A DNA stretch of 64,000 nt from Chimonanthus salicifolius (taxonomy: Eukaryota > Streptophyta > Magnoliopsida > Laurales > Calycanthaceae): positions 25,413,043-25,477,042 of the forward strand of contig CM023539.1 of NCBI GenBank assembly GCA_013350335.1, in the 5' to 3' direction. Below are positions 22,381-31,989 of the stretch, in pieces; the first letter of the stretch is position 1, and each line of letters starts with the position of its first letter. Made by a program: the position numbers and the translations under genes. The notes beneath the pieces are model-generated. The model made no database searches, was not told the origin of the DNA, and saw nothing but the letters and a program-made list of their open reading frames with translations.

Positions 22381-23110
22381 GAGTTACGATCGGGACAAGG
22401 TCTTATATTCCGAGGTAGGACATATGTGCCTAAGAGCTGCAGAAGAGAGTTATTGATCAAGGCACACCAAACCAAACTCTCTATTCATCCGAGTAGCACC
22501 AAGATATATCATGACCTGAAGAGACACTATTGGTGGCATGGACTCAAGAGGGATGTGGCAGAGTTTGTTGCTCACTGCCCAACTTGTCAGTAGGTTAAGA
22601 CTCAACATCAGAAGCTACCAGGGTTACTCAAACCCTTACCAGTGCCGGAGTGGAAATGGGAACATATCTCCATGGATTTTGTGACAGGGTTGCTAAGGTC
22701 ATCAAAGGGCAACAATGCAATATGGGTCGTGGTAGATCGATTGACCAAGTCTGCACACTTTCTTCCTATCAAGATGGCAGATTCATCTGAGACCTTGGGT
22801 CGACGGTACATTAGGGATATCATCAGACTACATGGTATTCCCCTGACTATTGTGTCCGACAGAGATGGCCGATTCATCGGCAGAGTGTGGCAGAGCATGC
22901 AGTTGGCTATGGGGACAGATCTATTGACTAACACAGAATTCCATCCACAGACTGATGGACAGTCGAAGAGGACGATACAGACATTGGAGGATATGCTGAG
23001 AACATGTATGCTAGACTTCAAAGGTGGATGGGAGGATCACTTATCGCTGGTGGAGTTCTCTTACAACAACAGTTACCAGGCAAACCTCCAAATGGCTCCA
23101 TTCTAGGCCT
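22381..23110 (+). pseudogene. Integrase zinc-binding and catalytic core
   Basis: The HHCC part is visible (AHQTKLSIHPSSTKIYHD, HCPTCQ) with TAG at 22591 in place of the second Q of CQQ in the minus copy. The core has the first catalytic Asp in [10 protein letters not shown] and the second in IVSDRDGRFIG. The third catalytic position, in FHPQTDGQSKRTIQ, is Lys where the minus-strand copy has Glu (QSERT), a G-to-A change that should abolish catalysis. The frame ends at a TAG at 23104. Confidence 0.9.
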
Positions 23111-23680
23111 TGTATGTAGACCATGTAGATCACCAGTGTGCTGGATAGAGGCCAGTGAGCCTGTACTTATTGGACCCGAGCTAGTTACAGAGACTACAAC
23201 GTAGATTAAGTTGATACGACAGCACCTACTTGCTGCGCAGAGTCGTCAGAAGAGCTACGCTGACAAGAGGAGGAGGTTCCTTGAGTTTGAGGTGAGAGAC
23301 TTAGTGTTCTTGAAAGTCTCGCCACGAAAGGGACACATAAGATTTGGAAAGAAGAGGAAACTGTCGCTTAGATTTGTGGGGCCGTTTCCAATGCTATAGA
23401 GGGTGGGGGAGGTGGCTTATCAATTGGCACTTCCTCCGCAACTGTCATCTTTGCACGATGTGTTCCATGTCTCCATGTTGAGAAAATACAACCCTGATCC
23501 TTCACACGTGTTGAACGTGCAAGATGTTGATGTACAAAGCGACATGACCTATGTGGAGAAGCTGGTCAGAGTGATCAGGAAGGAACAGAGAGTACTACGG
23601 AACTGAGCCATTCAGATCGTCAAGGCGGTATGGGATCGTCATGGTAATGAGGAAGCACTTGGGAACTTGAATCGCAAATG
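23111..23680 (+). pseudogene. Integrase C-terminus with chromodomain-like tail
   Basis: In a shifted frame: QSRQKSYADKRRRFLEFEV, KVSPRKGHIRFGKK, then the GPY/F motif RFVGPFPML, a stop, EVAYQLALPPQLSSLHDVFH and a chromodomain-like end (MTYVEKLVRVIRKEQRVLRN, IQIVKAVWDRHG). Plant chromovirus tails of this type are known to bind heterochromatin and steer integration. It aligns with the minus-strand piece at 15106-15479. Confidence 0.88.
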
Positions 23681-23744
23681 AGAACAGCTCACACTGAGCT
23701 ATTTATGTAATCTGTTTGAAACCCTACTTCGCTTGATTTTCGGG

Positions 23745-23770
23745 ATGAAAATTTCAAAAGAGGGTAATAT
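23745..23770 (+). promoter_or_regulatory. Polypurine tract region
   Basis: gatgaaaatttcaaaagagg followed by gtaatat lies immediately before the 3' LTR at 23771; plus-strand cDNA would be primed here. The minus element has the equivalent gaaaatttcaaaagag before its LTR. Confidence 0.75.
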
Positions 23771-24121
23771 TGTAACACCTTGGATTTTCATTTCATGAAT
23801 ATATATAGAAATTGTCCATTTAATTTGTGAATTAATGGAATTTGAAATTAAATAATGGAATGGACTTTAGGTGGGTAAGAATTGGGACAATAGCCCAATT
23901 ATGATCCAATGGATCAAGGATAGAATTCGGGTAGGAAATAATTGGGTATGTGTGATTAAATGGGTCAACTACCCAATTGGGACCCAACGGGTTATGGATA
24001 ATGTTCAATTGAAATAAATGGGTAAGATTAATTTAATTGGGTCAAAATGCCCAATTAAGATTCAAGTGTAGGTCCACCTCATCAAGTTAGGTGGTATGTA
24101 AATGAAATGGCAAGTGGTTAA

Positions 24122-25658
24122 TGTAACACCCCGATTTCTCAATAAGATGAATATTTATGAAAATGCCCCTGGATTGGTAAATTTATTAATTATGATGTTA
24201 AATGAGAAAATAGTGGGGCCCATTGCTCAAATTAAGATCATATGAGCACATTATGAATGTCAAGCTTGATTGGATGGGTAATTTCTCAATGAAGTGGATA
24301 AATTACGAAAATGCCCCTGATGTGTTAAATTAATATTTTAGGTTAATCATTGGTGTATTCGGCCATGATCATGGCCCAATTCACACCCTATTTGTTCCAT
24401 GTTTTTCAACAAAACTCAATGAAATACTTACCAATTTTCCCAAGCCTTTCTTCTTGACTTTTGATCCTTGCTTCCTATCTTTTATTTCTTCCTTTCTTCC
24501 TTAATTCCTTGCTGGTTTAAGCTTGAATATTTGGTACCAAAAGCCTCTGCTGTTCCAGCCAAGAACACCAATTGGAGAGAGGGAGAAAGAGATGGAAAAA
24601 CTTGGGTTTGCAATGACAAAAGTCGGCTAACCTTGGTGTTCATTGCTTTTGTATATCAGCCATCATAACCCCTCCACTCCCTCATCAATTCTTGCCTAAA
24701 CCAATGGGCCACTTGCTGCCAACAAATGCACCCATTGGCATTCCAACCTTGAAGGCTTGGGGTTTCCAAATGGGATAGAAACTCCCCATATTCCATTTAA
24801 TGTTTTGCATGAAACTCTCCATAACAAGTCCCCAACGTGTGGGACTTGTTTTGGTTTGTTTGAGATCACCACACCTCCTCATATTCCACTTAACTCACTA
24901 AATTTTCAGCCCATTTGACTTCCATTTTTTACTCACTCAACTCAATGTCTAACTCACCATAATTAATGCATTTCATTCAATGCACATGAGTTAACTCAAC
25001 CCTTGATTTAATTCCAACTCACTTTAGTCCCACTCAACTGATTTAACTCGTGTTTTAGCTCCCTAGAGGGTCCACACGGTCAACCATAGTCAACTCAACC
25101 CGTTGGGTCCACTTTTAGCTCCTTGACCCGTTTTTGACTCCATGACCCAATTATGGTATTTTGGTCATTTCTAATTGGTTTTTATATATGGATCAAGCCT
25201 ACCCATTTTTTTTCCACTTGATTTCCAATCAAATAGGCTTAACCCCATTTAATTTAAAATCACAAAACGGTTAAATACTCCAGTAAGACCCGATGGGTCC
25301 CATTTGGGGCCTTTGACCCATTTAGCCATTTTTGACCCAATTGATGCAAATTACCCATCCAATCAAACTTGACATTCATAATGTGCTCATATGATCTTAA
25401 TTTGAGCAATGGGCCATACCATTTCCTTACTTAACATCACAAAATATTAATTTAACACATCAGGGGCATTTTCATAATTTATCTACTTCATTGAGAAATT
25501 ACCCATCCAATCAAACTTGACATTCATAATGTGCTCATATGATCTTAATTTGAGCAATGGGCCCCACTATTTTCTCATTTAACATCATAATTAATAAATT
25601 TACCAATCCAGGGGCATTTTCGTAAATATTCATCTTATTGAGAAATCGGGGTGTTACA
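24122..25658. mobile_element. Palindromic LTR with two U3 (5') ends
   Basis: A 1537-bp insertion with TG..CA ends and a perfect duplication gttaa (24117-24121, 25659-25663). Its outer about 222 bp on each side are inverted copies with roughly four mismatches. The right half reads as the 5' about 1.3 kb of a minus-oriented LTR related to 39447-42843 (shared ggggcattttcgtaaatatt-like end and U3 blocks). The left end is a second copy of that same 5' end instead of the expected 3' end. An about 150-bp direct duplication lies at 25350-25640. No coding content. Confidence 0.85.
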
Positions 25659-27309
25659 GTTAAGGTAACATTCATGGTCGGCTAAGCCATGGTTGACTTG
25701 GGCAACCATGGGTGAGTTCAAATTGAGTTGAGTTGGAAAATGAGTTCATTTAAGTTGAGTTGAGTTGAATTGAAATGAGTGGAGTGGGAAGATGGAGGGT
25801 TTCCATCTCAAATGAGGAAACCCAAAAGGCATATCCAAGGTGTACACGTTGGGGAGTTGGAGGGTTTCCATCTCATGATGGAAATCCAAGGGGCACACGG
25901 TTGGGGAGTTCCATCTCATGGGATGAAACTCAAGAGGCACAATCAAGGCACACATTGGGGAGAGGAGTTTTCCATCTCAAGAGGTGCCTTGGCCAAGCCA
26001 AGGAACACCTTGGAAAGACACAACCTTTATGAGGAAGTGAAAGGGTTTAGGTTGTTACAAAGAGACACCACACTTCACACCACCCCTTGGTTGACCCTCT
26101 CACTAAGACAAGAAAGACCTAGAGTTTTCTATCTCAACTCCTCTCCCTCTCACTCTTTGGGCCGATCTCTCACAAGACAAGGAAAAGACTTAGGGTTTTC
26201 CATTCTCTCCTCCTCTCCCTTGCTCAGACCTCTTCCTTGGCCAAACCATCTCTTGGGAGTTTTCATCTTAGACCCTTTCCCTCTCAAGCAAGTCACTTTG
26301 GCCGAAGATCAAGGAGGAGAAAGAAAAGACTAAGGAAGGAGAAGATCGGAGGAGCAAGGCGGAACGAAAGAGATCGGAGGAGTCGCGGAATCGATATGTA
26401 TGGTTTATTAATTAAAAGGATGTTAAGGGGACATTCCATATAGATTGGAAATGGTTGGCCAAAATATTAGAGGCCATGGATTTAAGATCCATTCATAGAA
26501 AGGCAAAATGAGGTTCGGCCATGATGTATGGCCGAACCCCATCAAGTGATCTAATCATGGACATGTGATTTTTCAGAGAAGATGATGAACCATAGGGTTC
26601 GGTCATGTTGAATGGCCGAACCCCATGGAAATAGTGTAACGCCCCACCCTCTTTCACTCGCCGAAAATCAGAATTTATTTTTTTTCTTGAAATAAGGAGA
26701 GAGAGAGAGGGACATCACGATGCGAGCTAAGTCCGAGCTTCCAAAGCCCGGCCCTTAACTGGCCAACCATACGTGTGCGTGGACTAAGTCCAAGAAAAAC
26801 GGTTCACAAGTACAAAGGCTAAACTTGCGGAATTAAACTTAATTGCAGAATTATAATAGAGTCTATCCTACCAATTATTAAATAGCAAGGAAGTACATCA
26901 CTTAACAAATATTACCTTAACTTAAAATATCCAAAGTAAGAGTCCAAACCATAGCAAGTAGTCTGAATTATTACAGTCCAACATGCTAAGTACTCAAATT
27001 ACATATCCATGAATAAAACTTAAATAAATCAATCTAGATCATCCAAGCTCCTAAGCTTGGCTCCGATCATGTCCTTCGCTTCGTCCATTTCCTACGTCAC
27101 CATCTAAGGTAGAAGTAGGGCGTTAGAGAACGCGCCCAGTAGGTACTCCGAAAAGGGTCAACACATGGATGCAAGTCAATGTCATGCCATGGGTGTCATA
27201 TGCCATGAATCTCATCCATCATCCATATCACAATCACATAGTATCCCTCTTGATGGAAAATCCTCATCAAGGTATCACAATCACATAGTATCCTTCTTGA
27301 TGGATAATG

Positions 27310-27565
27310 CACATCAAGGTATGCCCACGAATGTCTTACGGACGCCCCGACAGAGCGTGGAACTCCGGTTACATTTCAAACATAGTATCCCTCTTGACGG
27401 ATAATGCACATTAAGGTATCCCCACGAATGCCTTACAGACGCCCCGACGGAGCGTGGAACTCCGGTTACAATTCAAACATACATCCCTCTTGATGGATAA
27501 TGCACATCAAAGTATCCCCACGAATGCCTTACGGACGCCCCGACGGAGCGTGGACTCCGGTTACA
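27310..27565 (-). repeat. Tandem GCCCCGACGGAGCGTGGA units, period about 115 bp
   Basis: Three units contain cccacgaatgycttacggac, gccccgacrgagcgtgga and actccggttaca. Between them lie CTTGATG/CATCAAG-type hairpins whose arms vary (cttgatgg..catcaagg, cttgacgg..cattaagg). This is the same LTR slot as 3637-3978 in reverse orientation, but here hairpin and unit are duplicated together. Confidence 0.8.
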
Positions 27566-27905
27566 TTTGATCCCTCCCATGCCATGCATGAGATGCAAGT
27601 GCAAACATGCTATGTAATAATAACATCATAGCATTAAAATCCCATCATTAAGACATATCATTTGATACCAAAATAATTCAAGTAAAACCATCACATATAC
27701 ATATTCCATGGTTTTCAATGAGGTAGGAATCCTACCAACGTCCAAATACCGAGTCCTTGTGCTTCCGTCCAAAAATCGATCACCGATCGCGTCAAGCCGA
27801 TCGTACACCGCTTGTGAGATCCCGTTACCTTATTACATATCAATATATCAAACCAATGCTCCATTTGATTTTCAACCATGTGTAAGTCCATAAAATACCT
27901 TAGTG

Positions 27906-28930
27906 GGGTTCGGCCATACAACATGGCCAAACCTCACTCCCTTGGTTTTGGGTCCCTCTTTTTGATCCTTGATCATTCTAATCAATGTGGGTCCAAGATC
28001 ATGCCATCTTTTGATTCATTAATCCAAACACATATAAGTTAATCATTTAACATTAATAAAACCCTAAGCCCACAAAAACATTCTCCATGGGGTTCGGCCA
28101 TAATGGTCCATCATTTTAACCATATTTCCATCTTAGCCATTATTCTTTCCATAGCTAATCACTTAGCTTATTTACACATGATTTAAGTCAAAAAAATGAT
28201 CCATACATGATTCATTAATCATAACATAAATCCCTAATAAACCCTCAATTCCTTAGCTTGATCATTCATTCATTCATTCATTTAAACATGCATAGATCTA
28301 TAAATGACCCATTAAAATGGTTCATGGGGTTCGGCCATACAACATGGCCGAACCCATGGTGTCTCATTTTCATCCTCCCTTTAAATCATTTACAACATTT
28401 AGACCCATAAGCAAAGTCCCTCCATGGGGGGTTTAATAATATACTTAGGTCCATCATTTTAAAACCCAAAGATCCATTAACATGTCTTCCATCATTTTCA
28501 TGGTCCAAAATACATCTAAGTCCATCAATATCTCTCCATGGGGTTTGGCCATACAATATGGCTGAGCCCATGGTCATGGTTCTTCATCTTCTTCACATTT
28601 AAAACCATTTAAAATCATTAACATCCTTTCATCATTTCATCCTTTAACACCCATTAAAACCCATAATATTCTTCCATGGGGTTCGGCCATACAACATGGC
28701 CGAATCCTATGGTCCATCATTTCCCTTAAAAATCATGTACCCATGGTTAGATCACTTGATGGGGTTCGGCCATACAATATGGCGGAATCTCATCCAATCC
28801 TTCCTTTGTCCTTAATGGTCCATGCATAAACTCTAGGGTTTGGCCATGCAAGGGCAACCCATGATCTTGGATCATAATCTATCATTTGCATAACAATATT
28901 AGGGTTCGGCCATTGTTCCTTGACCATCTT
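27906..28930 (-). repeat. GGTTCGGCCAT hairpin series, reverse orientation
   Basis: Copies at about 27906, 28087, 28325, 28539, 28679, 28760, 28838 and 28914. On the plus strand each reads ggggttcggccat-acaac-atggccgaac, the reverse complement of the plus-LTR form. Several are decayed (28087 and 28914 have lost the second arm). Confidence 0.8.
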
Positions 28931-29844
28931 TTTCATGCTTAGCCATATATACTTAGTGTCCTTAGTAATCCATCATTTACATAACCTATCTTACCCATTA
29001 GGGTTTGTCCATTTTCTATCTTATTTCTTGGATGGATTTTAAATCCATGGCCCATAATATTTTTGGCCAACTCTCCAATCCAAAATGGAATTCCATGGTT
29101 TCCTTTAACTTCCTTTTAATTTATAAACCATACTAAACCATACGTACCGATTCCGCGACTCCTTCATTTTCTTTCACTCCTTCTTGTTCCTCCGATCTTC
29201 TCCTTCCTTAGTCTCTTCTTTCTTTCTCCTTGATCTTCGCCCAAGAGTGAGCTTGATTAAGATAAAAACCCTAAGAGTGGTTCGGCCAAGAAGTGTAGGT
29301 TTGAGAGAGGGAGAGGAGGAGAGGATAGAAAATCCTAAGTCTTTTTCTTTTGTCTTGTGAGAGAGGTCGGCCAAGCTTGAAAGAGGGAGAGAGGGAGATA
29401 AAACTCTTAAGTGTTTTTCCTTGTTCAATGAGAGAGGGTCGGCCAAGAGTGGGAGGGAGAGAGTGAGAGAGTGAATGAGATGGAAAGCCTTCTTTCCATC
29501 TTGTCTAGGGTTTCCTTGGGTTAGACTCCACCCTCGTCAATGTGGAGTCTTCCCCATGAGTCCTTTGACCAAACAAGGGAATGAATGCCCTCCACATGGC
29601 AAATACCACCCCCAACCAATGGTTTTGGCTTGTGGTTTCCTTTTGGTGGTTAGTGGTTTGTATGAGATGGAACCACCACCTCTCCTTTGACCAACCATGG
29701 TCTTGCATGCCTCCACATGGCACACACCACCCTTCCAACGGTTTTGGACTTGGTGGTTTCCTTTGGTGGCTTGGTGGTTTGCATGAGATGGAACCCCAAC
29801 CTCTCCTTTGATCATGGTCTTGCATGTCTCCACATGGCACATAC

Positions 29845-31989
29845 TGTAACAGCCCGCCCTTTTCACTCTAATAATCAGAGTTTGTTTTTTTTAAATATAA
29901 TAATCAACCAAGTGATCGGGGCAGAGTGTCACGACGCGAGTTAAGTTCGGACTTCTAAAGTCCGACCCTTAACTGGCCAAGCTCATGTGCGTATGGACTA
30001 AGTCCATAAAAACTGATCCACACATGGTACAAATACAACTTGCGGAATAAACTTAGTCTTAATCTAACTGCTGGTTATAATAGATTCTAGACTACTCCAT
30101 TTTATAACTTAAGATAACAAGTACATGATTTATTCTCCAAAATTACTAAATAACCTTAGTCTACCATTCATTCCAAACCATCCAAATAAACCAAACCATA
30201 GTAGCTACTTAACTACATTATTACATGCCAACACCACTAATTATCAAATTACATTGTCCAAATAACTTAAATAAAAAGTCCATAAACAGTCCATTCAAAA
30301 CCCATTCAAATCCATTCGAATGGCCCAAGCTCCTATGCTTGGTTTCCTTCAAGATCCTCGTTCTTTTCCTGCATCATCCACTAAGGATAGAGATAGGGCG
30401 TTAGATCAATGCGCTCAGTAGGTCTCCAATTAGGGCTACCACAAGGTTAGTAACAAAACATGCAAGTAATAGAATATTACATGTTCATCAAAATCACATA
30501 AAACAATGCTATGTATGAAATGCACATGTAATGAGTCCCACCCATCACAAACATACATAGCTTTCTCTTGACGGGATTCTCATCGTCAAGGTACCCCACA
30601 GTGGTCTTTCGGACGCCCCGACGGAGTGTGGCCTCTGGATTCCTCTTGATAGGATTCTCATCATCAAGGTACCCCACAGTGGTCTTTCGGACGCCCAGAC
30701 GGAGTGTGGCCTCCGGTTTCTATAAGCACCACCCCATGCCATGCATGAGATGTCCATGGTTTCATGCCATTTGTAAAACATAACATAACATGTAAAAAAC
30801 CACATTGAAACATAATAACTTAGCATATAACTTATCAAAATTACGATAAAACATCAAGTATGAGTGTGGTTCAAAAAGGTAGGAAACCTACTCAATGTTA
30901 CTTAGTTTGACCCTTCTTTTGAACCGTCTCCCGTTCACGACATGTACCCCGTTCTAGCAAATCCAATACCTTACTTACATAGCAGCAAGTTAACATTCAT
31001 CCATGTGATTCCACTTAGTCTAAGTCCCAAAAATCCACTTTGTGGGGTTCGGCCATCCCCATGGCCGAACCTCACCCATTTACATTTTGGTCTCTCTTTT
31101 ATTTAAGTAAAACCCATTCAATTAAACCAAACTTCCAAATGAACCTTGGTAGGGTTCGGTCATACATTATGGCTGAGCCTTACCACTTTGGTTTTGGCCC
31201 ATTTATCCAATCACATGATCATTTCATCTTTGATCATCTCATCCATAATTACCATTATACCATTTAGACTAAGTGGATTAGGGTTTAGGGTTTAGGATTC
31301 GAAATTACATATCTCAATTATGGACTTAGTACTAAGGAGATTAAACATGAAAGAGGATGGAACTTGGGATTAAAATCTCTAGGGTGAGGTTCGGCCATGT
31401 GTGGGGCCGAACCCCACCAATTGTCAATTGATGGACATGATGATCAATTTGCGATAAAATTAAGCAAATGAGATATATGTATGAGGGACTTAAAGGACCA
31501 AATAAAGATGGTGAGGTTCGGCCATGTGTATGGCCGAACCCCACTAAGGTGGTTTGGTGTTGGACTTTGAATTTTAAGGAAAATTAAGCAAAGAGTTGTA
31601 TGGTGGCATTATTTTATAATGTAGTTAAGTAGCTACTATGGTTTGGTTTATTTGGATGGTTTGGAATGAATGGTAGACTAAGGTTATTTAGTAATTTTGG
31701 AGAATAAATCATGTACTTGCTATCTTAAGTTATAAAATGGAGTAGTCTAGAATCTATTATAACCCGCAGTTAGATTAAGACTAAGTTTATTCAGCAAGTT
31801 GTATTTGTACCATGTGTGGATCAGTTTTTATGGACTTAGTCCATACGCACATGGGCTTGGCCAGTTAAGGGTCGGACTTTAGAAGTCCGAACTTAACTCG
31901 CGTCGTGACACTCCGCCCCGATCACTTGATTATTATTATAAAAATAAAATAAACTCTGATTATTAGAGTGAAAAGGGCTGGCTGTTACA
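29845..31989. mobile_element. Palindromic LTR with two U5 (3') ends
   Basis: A 2145-bp insertion with ends TGTAACAGCC and GGCTGTTACA and a perfect duplication catac (29840-29844, 31990-31994). The outer about 375 bp on each side (29845-30226 and 31619-31989) are inverted copies, roughly 96-97% by eye. Both correspond to the 3' end of a gypsy LTR (shared gactaagtccat hairpin, cttaactggcc, ctctgattat). The middle contains LTR sequence in minus orientation (tandem units at 30590-30720, hairpins 31046 and 31150) switching to plus orientation between about 31260 and 31380 (hairpins 31388 and 31514). No gag-pol. Confidence 0.85.
29947..29965. repeat. Second U5-side hairpin, perfect form
   Basis: Arms TCGGACTT and AAGTCCGA with a 3-nt loop. 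Elsewhere the same site is CCGGGCTT/AAGCTCGG (625-643) or TCGGACTT/AAGTTCGA (61337-61355), so pairing is kept, allowing G-U, while bases change. Confidence 0.75.

Noticed and set aside
24122..25658. Foldback DNA transposon
   Set aside because: Arms match the LTR 5' end of the solo LTR at 39447-42843 and the duplication is the same 5 bp as the other gypsy insertions.
29845..31989. MITE or Mutator-like DNA transposon because of long terminal inverted repeats
   Set aside because: Ends are TG..CA, the duplication is 5 bp, and both arms match a gypsy LTR 3' end; Mutator-type elements give about 9-bp duplications and lack LTR homology.
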